Shown one piece after another: positions 1-12,100 of a stretch of DNA of 64,000 nt (position 1 is its first letter; every line of letters starts with the position of its first letter). Below the pieces are notes generated by a model, which saw only the letters and a list, made by a program, of their open reading frames with translations, was not told where the DNA came from and searched no databases. Source of the stretch: Manduca sexta (Eukaryota; Arthropoda; Insecta; Lepidoptera; Sphingidae); assembly GCF_014839805.1 (NCBI RefSeq), contig NC_051135.1:13457291-13521290 (forward strand), in the 5' to 3' direction. The position numbers and the translations under genes were made by a program.

Positions 1-134
1 GTGAGGTAGCTGAATGTTTGCCGGCAAACATTGACAGCTACGCGTGTGACGGAAAAATAACCTTATTATGTAGTATATATGTAGTATATAAGGTTATAAT
101 CCCGTGACACACGCAAATGTCATGTAGCTGTCTT
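1..134. repeat. Foldback sequence at the window edge
   Basis: A perfect 20-nt palindrome lies at 13-32. Bases 33-50 (gacagctac then gcgtgtgac) recur in inverted form at about 104-132, ending gtagctgtc. The centre is AT-rich and itself folds (aacctta / taaggtt). The neighbouring LINE reading frame loses similarity exactly where this sequence starts, so it probably inserted into the LINE or marks a rearrangement. The outer end may lie before base 1. Confidence 0.5.
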
Positions 135-1031
135 GGCTCGCCGGCGATTCACGAGAGACCAAGAGTTAATGTAATGCCAAAAGGATTTTGGATCTTTGGC
201 AAACTGATTCTGAATATTTTCTATATGTTCTTTGTGAGCTTCTTCTATTGACTTTTTTATCCGGGTTCTACATTTAGCAAATTCATGGTAATCACTACTT
301 AATTTTGATATTTTATAAGTTTTATGAAGGCGAGCTTTTATCCGTATATCCTTAATTATATTTGCATTGTACCATATGGGATATATGTACCTCGTATCAT
401 CACGAACAAGCCTTTTGCTAGGTACACATTTATCTAAAGTATGGTTTAGTTTATCATAAAAAATGCTTATCATCTCAGTCAAATCTTGCGTTTCAAACAT
501 TGTACTCCAATCAGTGGAAAGCAACATAGAATATAATAGTTGATAATTAGCTTTATAAAAATTCCACTTGGGTCTAATATCACGCGTGCCGAGGGAAGCG
601 AATGCGCGGGGCGCGCAACGGGGCGGTGGCGCGGCAGCTCGCGCGCTCCCCACGCTCACCACGAGCGGCGGGTGGTGTGCGTCCGCAGGCACCAGTGCCT
701 CATCCGATGCGTACACGCATAAGTCGTCTCTCAATCCCTTGCTCAGAACTAAATCCAATTGCCGGCCTAAACAGTTGGGTATTGTATTACTTTGAGTGAG
801 CCCACAATACGACACAAAACATTCATAATAATAATTAATATTTACAGGACAAGAATATAAGTTAAAATCTCCAATTACAATAACCTCACTATATTTATCA
901 CACAATTGTTCTATTAATCTAAATAAAGTCATATAATGATTCTCAGAACTACTAGGCGGAATATAAATAACACAACATAAAAATAAAAATCTATTGTTCA
1001 AATGCACTGTCGCGCAAATCATTTCAAACAC
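120..1031 (-). pseudogene. LINE ORF2, endonuclease C-terminal piece and linker
   Basis: This 303-residue frame continues the endonuclease (IYIPPSSS, then VIVIGDFNLYS with the conserved GDFN motif). It then gives a Lys/Arg-rich linker typical of the region before the reverse transcriptase. The last residues (after SWSLVNRRR) already lie at the border of the foldback, and the stop at 120 is supplied by it. No reverse transcriptase motif is present. Confidence 0.7.
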
Positions 1032-1039
1032 GCACGCGT

Positions 1040-1360
1040 CTATAGATGCCCCTGTGACGTATACCTGTCGGAGTGTGTGGCCACGAGAAGTGCGCCGCCT
1101 TGCTTACGACCGTCAGTTCGATCGCAGCGTAATATGTTATAACCCCTAGGCACAATTTCTGCATCCTGTATGGATTCATTGGTTCCAGATTCAGTGATAG
1201 CGAAAAGGTCAGCATTAGATGACGTAATGTTATTTCTGAATTGGTCTAGTTTTGTTCGTAAACCTCTAACGTTTTGGTAAAATATTTCTACTGTATTATT
1301 GTTCACTAAATACTTTTTTGGTTTGTCTACGAAACCAAATCCACTCATTGAATTCAGCAT
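1040..1360 (-). pseudogene. LINE ORF2, endonuclease N-terminal piece
   Basis: This 106-residue frame holds the start of an APE-type endonuclease: IFYQNVRGLRTK, then FAITES carrying the catalytic Glu of the family. It runs into a stop at 1040. The next part of the domain continues in another frame from about 1060 downward, so a small indel separates the two pieces. Confidence 0.7.
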
Positions 1361-2501
1361 TCAATGGCCAAATTTCGGCATTATTTAAAGTATCATAAAT
1401 GCCTTCTGGGCCACCAATTATGAAGGATGAATAACCGCGATCAGTTTTGTGTTTAATTTTTTCTACATTTACTATTGCTTCCGGTCCACATACACTTTTA
1501 ATGTGTTCAGTTAAAGCTTCTACAGTGGTTTCCGGATGGAGACGCCATACATGTAGATATTTCTTCCGCTCCATGCCAGATATTGCCTTTAATTCTGTAT
1601 TTTTACCAGTTTTGACGTCCCTAGACAACCGGTTAATTTTCTTATGTTGAACTTTGATCCAGCCACTTTGATTCAATTCATCACCCTGTTCTTGGGTTTC
1701 CATAGTCGCTGCTGGAGTAGTAACTTTCTGATTTGATGGTATCGCAGTTTTTGTGGCCGCATCGGTACAAATTACATTTTGAATTTCTGCCGTTTGATGC
1801 GTTTGTTGTCGAACTGTTTTCTTTGTACATTTGTTGCCCTTTGCATCTCGCTTAGCCAGGTCAACAAATGTAATGGAAGAAGAATTTGCAGGTACCTCCA
1901 ATATTGGACTCTTTTGGTTTTGAGCAAATGATGAATCGACCTTTTTTTCGATCACCGTCATTAATCTCGTTATGTTTTGGAAATCATTTTTGGTTTGAGA
2001 GAATTCGTGCTGCAATTGTGTTATAGCATTGGCCTGACTTTCTAGGCGACTAATGATATCAACCCGCAATTGTCTAAGTTCAGTGAGTAGCACGGAATTA
2101 ACTTCTACCTCCGCCGTCATTCCCGGTGAGAATGCTCGAGGTTGGCCACCTCGCTGCGTGCTCACACTATTTATGGGTGTAGTGATGATGCTGTTATCTA
2201 TATCTTCAGCTCTGATATGCTTGTCCGTGTTTCCTCGCTTCTTATTCAGGCAAACACATTCAGGGCATATCCACTTTTTCTTATACGTCAATGTAAAAGT
2301 CTTAAAAGTATTTTGCGTTACCTTAAGACATTTTATATCATACCTCTTCAAACATTTATCATTTGAACATTCCATAAAGAAACTGTCCATTATTGTACAA
2401 CAACAAACATTGCATTCGTTGGACATAGCTTTTTTTGAATTTAAGTAAGAATTCAAAATTGTAAGAGTTTCGCCTATTTGTGCGTAATAGGCTTCGCTCA
2501 A
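1296..2501 (-). pseudogene. LINE ORF1 protein with PHD-type zinc finger
   Basis: This is a 401-residue open frame. Residues about 28-85 hold a Cys/His-type finger: CNVCCC, then a MECSNDKC stretch, then WICPEC, the pattern of PHD-like fingers in LINE ORF1 proteins. A coiled-coil-like stretch with many Leu and Gln follows (about 130-190). The C-terminal part (about 310-390) resembles an RNA-binding fold but has no motif I can name. In LINEs this protein packages element RNA. The frame is intact, but the element as a whole is not. Its end overlaps the start of ORF2 by about 65 nt in another frame. Confidence 0.7.
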
Positions 2502-2760
2502 TCGTTGCGCATTCCACTGTAGCGCAACAAGGACAAACTATTTTATGCGCGCAGCCCGTCTTTTGTTCCCGAGGTGAGGAGGGGCCTACCTCAGCTATCG
2601 CGGCGCCCGCTATATTGCACTCGCGGATTAACTTTCGTATTCAGTTCACTCCACTTTCGATACGAATTTCACTAATTGTTTTACACGTTAAAGTCAATAT
2701 TTGCATAAACTATTTCTCCACATTTTGGGTAAAATAAATTAAATAATTAAATACACGTCC

Positions 2761-3032
2761 GCACCACCCGAGTGCTCTTGAACTTTAAACTTTATAAATT
2801 AGAACTTTTAACTTTATAAATGTGCTTCAGAAAATATTTTATTATGATCACTCTAAACACTATGTTCTGGATTGAATAGGGTTGCTACTGTTTAATTACT
2901 TGCAGTTTATAAGCGATTTAAAAGTATTTTTAATTTGTTAAAGGTTTCACAGGCAAAAAAAAACAATTTATGTACTTATATTAACAGTTTATTTATAACA
3001 TTAACATTTTATTATTATCATATAACTTAAAA
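2761..3032 (-). other. 3' flank and 3' UTR of gene A
   Basis: From about 2820 the sequence matches 39090-39306 beyond gene C, so it belongs to the duplicated unit. Two AATAAA signals in minus sense lie at 3008-3013 and 2988-2993, within 45 bases of the stop codon. Nothing coding is seen. Confidence 0.5.
3008..3013 (-). promoter_or_regulatory. Probable polyadenylation signal, gene A
   Basis: AATAAA in minus sense, 20 bases after the stop codon of gene A. A second copy is at 2988-2993. The matching region of C also has one, at 39268-39273. Confidence 0.45.
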
Positions 3033-3103
3033 CTATAATTGGCTGCTAGAATCTTCATCTCTTGAGTTATCTCCGGGCAGAAGAAAGCTTAGAGCTGCAC
3101 ACA
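3033..3103 (-). CDS. Gene A exon 11 (stop)
   Basis: Ends TM12 (CAALSFLLP) and gives a short polar tail DNSRDEDSSSQL before TAG. Acceptor TTTTCAG. Confidence 0.82.
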
Positions 3104-6100
3104 CTGAAAAAAAAACATCATCCATAAAAAACTGTACAGCCTTTAAGGCACTGTGCAAGAATTAAGTGGGAAGTTATTGGCTACGGATTCCATCCTGCAA
3201 CACATGTGTGAATCATAAACATTTGTAATTCTTAATACCTTGAGGTTAAAACGATGTTTACTTATTTCTCGTGCATTTAGATTTCCTTATCCAACGATAC
3301 TGTCGTGCTACCATAGCGAGTAATTACATCAATAGAATAACTAACAACTATATTTTTCTGGAAGGCCTTTCCTGTATCATAGTTATTGTAGAAACAGGAA
3401 AGTACAATCTCTGATAATTATTAAATATTATCTTTTTATTGCCGATATCTGAACATTAAAATTATAGTCCGTAAAGCCGATGATCCGAAAAACATGTTGT
3501 GTCTGATATAGAGATAGGATTGTATCGCATCATCTGGCGGAAATAGCCGCAGTGGATTATTATTACTGATTGCACTTTCTTTTTAAAAATAGATATCGCG
3601 TTGGTAAGCCAAGCGGAATTACCCTTGAGAGCCTGATTCATTGTACTGGGTTTAGACCTAGCGACAGTATAAACTGTGTGTGGCTGTGGCTGTGTGTGGC
3701 TTCTTCGAAATATCGTCGTGATAATTTTTAGTGAAAACAGCTTCAAATTGTCTATTTCAAATGAGATTATGTTTGGTAGAGGCACACCGTAGAGATGTAA
3801 AATTGTAGATAATAAAGTTACAACTGTATTACTCAAGCAATTAACTGTATTATTGTTAATGTCCTAGATTGTTGTTATTGAGCGACGGCAAATGATAAAC
3901 GATATCTATTCTGCGTATTTTGCCAAAAATATGACAATGGTTTGGTAATTAACAATGTGGTGAATGGCCAGAAATGAACTTACAATTCGTCCAATGTTAA
4001 GCATTTCATAAATATTAGCTATAATGCCGTGGCGTTCATACGCGCAGGATGAAACGCCTCGAGGAGTCTGACATTTTAGACGGATTTTTTAATCAGTCAA
4101 TTGTTGAGCAACTTAGGCATCTCGCAAGATAATGTCATAATCTTCTTCGGTATTTGTGTGTAATGAATAATTCCGCACAATACTTAAGTACGTAAAACCT
4201 GCTATATAAAATGATTGTCTGGCTTAATGTTTTGACTGAAGGCAGTCCCTTAAACTTCAAAGAAGTCCAGCAAATTTAAAAGTAAATGTAAGAATTCAAA
4301 CACTTTTTTATAAAAGTAAGTTTAATATAAAAACTTATCTCTCTAATATTATTCTTCAATACGCGTAGTAAGTGACGCACCTCGCACGTTATTGCTCTTG
4401 GAAATAAACATTTTCAATGCTAATATTTAAAGAGCTTTTCTTGTATCAAAAAATCATATTCCTTAGTTAAAAATAAATTAGTTTATATGGAATTACATTT
4501 CAAATGACGCATATAGGCTAAAGAATACAAAATAATCTCTATTTAAATTTGTTTTCTTGGGTTTTTGTAGCTGAAGATTTTTCAACAAGTACTACGGCTA
4601 GGGATAACAAGAGACCTAGAGGCAGGAACCCGATGCGTTAAACTAATCATATTTTTTTTTATTTTATTTATTATTAAGCACAAAACAGGTTATAATCATG
4701 AATGCATCATATTATGACATGAAAAATAATTCCTGGACTATAATTATAACCCAAAACATGTGTTCAAGAAAGTAAAAGTTACATATAGCAAGTATATAAT
4801 ATAAAACCACAGTTTGAGTACTCTTAGGTGAATGGAATTACAAGATTGGTAGATACAAGTGAATAATATGCGAGGTTAAGAGTTATAAATCTTTGAGGAT
4901 ATAGTGGATGTGTCGTTTGTAAGAATTAATGTTATTGTTAAATAAGTCTAAGTTAGGATAATCATATCCAGACTTCACTAAATATAAATGTCACTGAAAC
5001 TGTTCAAGTCTCCGAAAGGGAGTAGATGGTACAACCTTGAGTGATGTGCTTTGGGGTATCGACGTAAGAAGGGCCTTTTTCTCGCAGGGAAAAACGCGTT
5101 ATCGCTACCACCATTTGGGTGGTGAGTGGAACGGTTATGTTGGTTTCACTGGTCTTACGGCTCAATGACGACACCCAAGAGTACAGCATCATGTGAGCAG
5201 GCATTGCACCGAGTCCTAACTCTATGAATACGCTATAATCAGCAAACCCGCAGTGGACTTCTTCGGCGCATACGGGGTATCTTGTTGCACTAAAATAGCT
5301 GCGCGGAACCGTCTCTGAAGAAGTAGGGTCTAATGCATCTTCAGTACTGACTGTATAACGTAAAAGTGCTGCAACAACTTAGCAACTGCCGGGTTCGTAA
5401 TGTTTTCTCAGCAATAAATTGGCAGCCTCTGCGTTAAAGTTATGTGACCGATATCACCTTCCCCGTTCTTCCCTTTGCATTTATTACATTCCAATGTGGG
5501 GACGGCGCAACGCATTTATTCAAACGTCAGAATGATTCAGCTTAGTTTTAACAGCTATCTGCATGAATGTAATGTTGTGGAATACTTTTCGAGAAATATA
5601 CAGTGGATCGTGATGGAAAACCAAGACATAGGTGTTTCATACTTACAGACTAATAAAGCTGTGAATCCGTAGAAGGTGGCGGTGCAAGCGGCGGCTAGTA
5701 ACAGCCCGGCTACGTTGGCACCGACGGCGGAGCCCAATCGTCCGAACATGAGAACCGCGCCCACCGCTGTACCCCTGGAACAATGAATCTCCTTGTAAAC
5801 TCAGTCTTCAGATATTTTTGAATAGGCCAGGTTGATAATGTTAGTACCATTACCTTACAAGATATCAATGTGTGACTGACGTTTAATTTTGTACGATTAG
5901 GTATAGTACCAAATACCTTGATTTAAGAAATCGTGTATTTTATATCCGAGGCCAGCGAGATTTCAATAACATCCGGAACCTCACGTATTAGATCAATGCT
6001 TATTGAATACAGCTCCTCGGATAGCTCTTTGTGATCATTCAGCATATAGATTCTAAAGTAAGAAAGCACTTTCATAATGCCAAATTTGTTTTTTATTTTA

Positions 6101-9100
6101 CACCTGCAATAATTCTTTTAAGCACCATTTTTATTGGGTATAAAATGTTACATACGACGGATTTTAGTGTTTCGAGTCTTTAAGTTCCAAGTTGAAGTGG
6201 AATCCTACAAGTCTATTCTCGGGCCTTAGATCCTTAGACTAAGATTAATGGATAGTGATGTTACACCATCATCATATTCTTAAGTAACAATGTAATCCCA
6301 CTCTAATACCTATATTATTGTAGATAGTCGATTCTCAGTAGACCGTGTCACATATTTTCCGGATACTAAACGAAGCAAATACGAAAGCAGATGTTAATGT
6401 GAAAATACATATTTATGACACTCCCCTACCACCCGCATTGTGCCCTAATCCCAAATAAAACTAAAGGTACGGTTTTGAAAAATTCGACAGAGAATCAATG
6501 CCAATTATAACTATTTTTTGGACTGCATAGCGGTATTTTATTAGTATTTTTCACTTTTAGAAAACTTTGCATCATTCATGGCCCCGGAGCAGACAGAGAT
6601 ATTGGTCGGCCGAAAAGTTAATGCTGCGAAATTTACATTAATTTTACAAATATACTAAATCAAAACTGAAACGAATGGAAATGTCGGCAGTAAAATAAAA
6701 ACAAAAAAAAAAAAAATACGATCAAATCAGACAACTTGTTTTATTTCGATGTCCAGCATTCGTGTAAAAATTGAGTATAATTAGTGAAGATCTCATTAGT
6801 CGCTTAGATTGATAAATATAGCGTGATCGCTTGAGTATTTGGAAATTTTTAATATAGTGGTTCTGTTTATAGAGAGTTTTGAGGCTTTTCATCAGACAAT
6901 AGAATAAGGCTGTAATCACGATAGGAGACTGACAAAGCAGTCAAGGTATTTAAAAATATTATATTCCTATGAAGGTAGAAAAAGGATATTATATGATGTC
7001 GCTGTGGCGTTGGGCCAGTATTCTTGCGCGCGGAAGAATAATAATTACTAACGTGAATTTTTATTCCATTGGATTAATATAAATAAATGTAATTCAATTA
7101 ATTGGTAAGTTGCTACTCGAAACTTGGGAAATTGAAAGATTCTTGTGACTTTTACTCGATAATTAAGATTAAGCAGAAAGTAACTGAGCAAGGCTTTAGA
7201 GATGGTAAACGAGGTCTTAAGTCTTATTGTGTGTTTCATGTCTCCGTCCAGCCACTAATTTGACAATGAAATGAATGTAAAATAATTGTCGCGATTACTG
7301 CAACTATAAATACTAGTATGTGACGAACGCCATGGTGTTTGTAGTTATATTTGGAACCGCACCTTAAAGATAAGGTTCGTGCAAAACAACTTATGTTTAT
7401 AGACATAATAATTTACTTAATTAATTATCATGTTTGTGTCATCTCATTGTAAAATTACGAAAATGTGTATGACCGCAGTGCAGGTAATTTGTTTTTATAA
7501 CTGAATTTATTTTCTACAGTATTTTCGATACTTTAGAACTTATTTATGTTAAAAATCTAAAAGTAGTAATTGCACTTTATTTTTTATTGAATCTACGATA
7601 AATCCACAATTACATCATAAATGCAAAATTCTTTACTTAATATTACTATCTGTACCGCTTTGATAGTTAAACTACTGAACCGATTTTGATATAATAATAA
7701 TATCAGTATTACGTACCGTCCCACAGCTGGGCACGGGCCTCCGCTATTACTGAGCAGGATTTAGGCTTTAGTCCTCCACGCTCGCCTAGTGCGGACTGGT
7801 AGAGTTGACACACCCTCAAAATTCCTATAGAAAACTTCTCAGGTATGCAGGTTTTCTCACTATGTTTTCCTTCGCCGTCGAAGCAAGTGATAATTCGCAA
7901 AGAATACCCGCATAATTTTGATAAAAGTCAGAGGTGCGTACCTTTGGGATTTAAACCTGCGGACATTCATCTTGGCAGTCTGTTCCACACCCAACTACGC
8001 TATCGCCACGTTTTTTACCGATTATCATACTTGGTACAAATAAACTTGCACCCAAAGTAACCCTTCTAGACGTACAGGTTTAGTCCGTGCTCCATCAATA
8101 ATTGGACATTGAATTCATATATTTGTACTGATGCCAAATTGTATTTAATGCCTATATAAACATATCACGAATAGCAAAACAGTTCGTATTTTAATAATTT
8201 CTAAGTAATAAGTATTATGCTATGGGGGTGTAGTGGATTTTCAAAGCGGTTTTACTTTCTGATAAAAGGTTTTATTTTTACTTTCTTTTTAGTAAAAATA
8301 GACCCAACCCATCAGGAGCCAATACAAAAAGAATTATCAACATACTATTTCATTTTGAAAATCTTTCTACTATATCTTAAATTTCAAAGGACATTGAATA
8401 CTGAACACAACATAAAAAAAATAGAAAATCATTCTAATCCTATTCGATTTTTAAGTGGTTCCCTTCTGTATCTTTGTAGTTCAAAGTGAATCAAGAATAT
8501 TCTTAATATAAAAGCATCCTAAACCTGTTCTGAGCCTAACACAAAAATAATCATTCCAATCTAATTTTATTTTGAGGAGTTCCCTTTCGTAGCTTCAAAT
8601 ACCAAAGTCCTATATTAATAATATCGAAATAGTACAGTCAGCAACAGAAGTCGTTGAACATAATTTGTTTCCAATATTTCCTAATCATTATCATTTACCA
8701 TAAGTTACTGATTACATTAAATTCAAAATAACTTGTCATAATTGAACTACAAAAGTAGCTGAACGCAGTCAAACCATTGAATGTCAAATATTACTAGCGA
8801 ATTCTTTTTATGATCTGTAATAAATACAAATGTAGCTGAAATTAGCACATTCTTTGTTTTATATAAGTACAAGCTTTTTTCCTATTCATTAAATTGAACC
8901 CATCAAGCTTCAATACACCCATCTCGCGAAACGCAGCGCACCGCGTTTTTTACTATCAAAACATTGCCGAATTAATACAACAGTCCAGAATATCAATTAA
9001 ATTGTTATTTTATAACATATTAGCTTTGGCTCGCTGCTCCGCTCGCGTGAAAAAGTTTTTCAAGGTCAAAAGTCATGCTATATATTTACCCGGGATAGAA

Positions 9101-12100
9101 AGTAGCCTATAGCACTCAGAAGTAATGTAGCTTTCTATTAGTGAAATATTTTCAAAATAAGTTAAGTAGTTCCTGAGTTTAGCGCATTCAAACAAACAAA
9201 TTCTTCAGGTTAATATAATAGTACATATTGAAGTTAATAACCAGAATTATATATTTTTAAGTATGGGCAAAACATCATAATATATTAGTAAGTAATATTA
9301 TAACATTAATAGGAATAGGTTAGTTACATTTTAAACATCCTATTTTATAGAGCACTGGCCGGTTTAAGAAACAAATGTGTAAATTCAAAATTATTCTGGC
9401 ATGAGATTCTCTTCGAAGGATTCAACGTAAACGTCAATTTCTTTTTCATAATTTTTCAGCCAATCCTTTACTTTGGTGTCCATATTGAAATGATAACCTT
9501 AATCTGTACTCTTCTTTGGTAAGTGATTTATGGTCCGTTTCAGTGTTCAGGTGTTTTGTAAATTAGTATCTGTTCATCGACTTTTGTTGCTGATCGTACC
9601 AAAGGTGACGCAAAAAGAAATCAAAATCAGTCCGCAATTGACGGAGTTATAGGTTAATCCTACTAATATTATAAATGCGAAAGTTTGTGAGGCTGTATGG
9701 ACTATGGATATACATATGTATGTATGTTTGTTCCTCTTTCATGAAAAAACTATTGAACGGATTTGGAGGAAACTTTACAGTAATATTTTTTATACATGAG
9801 AATAACACATAGGCTACAATTTATAATGATTTTGTCTAATTTGGTCATAATATAACGATACATATCAAGTAAGTCAGAAAAAAATTGCTATCATGGCGTA
9901 CGCTGCCTAAACCGTTGGCGTTAAACAAAGATGATGTATACCGTAGGATTGTTTATCTTAAATAGTTGTAAATAAAGGTCCACGACAGCATATATCTACC
10001 TTTTATGTGTAAGTCACTATTACCAAAATAGTGTGCCATTTTTGTCTGTCTGTATGTTATCGATTTTCTCAAAATCTACTCAACGGATATTTATGAAATT
10101 TCGTATGGAAATAGCTGACCCTGGGAAGGTTATAGGCTACTTTTTATCCCAGAAAAATATATAAGCGGGACTTTTGTCCCGAAACTCCTTCACGCGGGCG
10201 AAGCCGCGAGCAAAAGCTAGTACTTATACAATAAAAAATAATTACATAACTACTGTCAAAAATAAAACCTCCTCCATTTTCTGAAGTTGGATAAAAATTG
10301 TGACAAAGCATACCTTAAACTCGTCGGAAAGAGTCTAACAGCGTAGGCCATGATGACTCCAATGCCCAACGAAGACAGCTGAAGAGAGGATATAGCCACT
10401 CCGACGAGAAGGCTGAAAATAATCACCTCGTTATAGTAAGTATGTTGGTGGTAGGTACTTGTGTCAGTGACGGCCTTAACCGGCGCGAGACCTCGGGCGG
10501 CAGCTAATAAAAAGGACCACGATTTTAATTTACCGATAAACAATTTCGTCAGTAAGATGCTGGAAATGCTTTGGATAATAAGGTGGTAGCGTGGCCCCCC
10601 TAAGCACGAGGTTTGGGAGGTTGCCCAGTTCATTCTCGTCTAAGGCCACCACTGACTTCATTCATCATCCATCCAGTTAGCGACCACCGTACACAAGATG
10701 GAAGTCCCGCCATAGTGACCAATTTAAGTGTGTCGCGTTCCGGGATCAGCCTGTGTATACCCGGTTTATGTCAAGTGGCGCGGTATAAACATGTCTCATC
10801 AGTTAACATGTATCTGGACTCAGGTAGAGTAGGGTCTCAGAGCCTTGCTCGTATAAAAAAAAATGAAAGAGACACATAAAAATCAAGTGTACGTAGTACA
10901 TAGGTTTTACAGAAAAATGAATTATTTTTTGTTCGTTAGTTACTAAAAATCTTTAGTTTTGATAAATGATTTGTGGTTTTCTAGAAATCGACATATTATG
11001 ATTTTAATGTTACTTAGAGTTGTCTTTTGTGGAATCAGTCTAATTATTTAATACATTAGTTCAGTTTTGTTAATGGTCGAGTGGACACAATGATGTAGTA
11101 TACAAAAGTAATAGACATACATGTTCGTAGTTAACACAGAAGTGAGACATGCGGCACCGACAATGGCGAATATTGAGACCAGCACCACCTTCTTGGAGAG
11201 CGGCATCATGCTACCAGCCATCACAATCACGCCAAATATGAGCGTGGTGATCACCAAGATACGGAATGCTTCATGAGAGATGTCGTCCACGCATGCGCCA
11301 GTGTCTGACTAGATACAAATAACATCCTATAATATAATAATAGATTTTACTACACTGTTAATTTTAATGATCCATTTTGACTCATTAGAAATTGAGTATT
11401 CAATGTAACTTCAAAGGGCCCGTCGCTTGATGTGTACAACTCAATCGACTTTCCCGTCTTGTAATTTAATGTTGCATAAAGTAAATCTTTTGTCTCTTTT
11501 AACTATTTTAATAAAAACTTACCGAATTGCCATTCGGGTTAAGCAGAACACATATAGTGCCGACTTCGTCTGCCGATCCATCTAAAGCCCTGTTTAGTAT
11601 ATCAGGGGCAAAGAGGAACAGTCCGTTCAGCCTGAAACAAATAAAAACTTTGTAATTCTTTTATATATATACTGCTCAAAGTAGCGTACGCTCGCAGATT
11701 CTACTTTATAGACATTTGTTTCTGTCAGCGTCAGACTTTCTTTAAGTATAGGCCTGCCGCGGTACAAATAGTTACACCGCCATCTCGTCAACATCAATTG
11801 AACAGCAAGAAGACCGATATGGCATTGAGTTGACAAAACTGTAGTGATATCGCACAGCAAAGGATGGTTATAGACGACCCTGGATTGCGATGGCAGAATT
11901 TGAGCGACGCGCTGCATATATACCACCTCCGAATAGGAACCGTTGGCGCGGCCGCGGCCGGTCGTAAGCCACATCTGCCTGACTGGAAATCTTTCCCTTC
12001 TATAGATGAACGCAACCATCTGTTCCTCTACAGCGGTGTCTATCTATATACGCCGTTACAGGCCAATCATTTGTGCCACCCACCATATGTTCTGCTTCTA

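Larger units (their letters stand above)
133..2760 (-). mobile_element. Non-LTR retrotransposon (jockey/CR1-like), degenerate
   Basis: Read on the minus strand, a PHD-finger ORF1 is followed by an overlapping ORF2 that starts with an apurinic endonuclease domain. ORF2 is frameshifted and stops before any reverse transcriptase motif because the foldback at 1-134 interrupts it. The 5' UTR-like part (about 2502-2760) is GC-richer than its surroundings. The host repeat unit begins right after it at about 2820, matching 39090 in the C unit. The element lacks its 3' half in the window, the reverse of the usual 5' truncation. The clade is inferred from the ORF1 finger plus endonuclease layout. Confidence 0.75.
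5775..10313. other. Gene A intron 9, TE-expanded
   Basis: 4.5 kb against about 0.58 kb in B and 0.56 kb in C. It holds a SINE (7691-8012), two Helitron-like copies (about 8890-9235 and 9658-10221) and unassigned AT-rich DNA. No coding sequence is recognised. Confidence 0.6.

Noticed and set aside
540..799. Three overlapping plus-strand frames of 60-75 residues
   Set aside because: They lie opposite the LINE ORF2 linker in a GC-rich patch and have compositional, not family-like, sequence.
3462..3836. 124-residue minus frame in gene A intron 10
   Set aside because: No motif, not kept in the matching parts of B and C, and it contains simple ctgtgtgtggc repeats.
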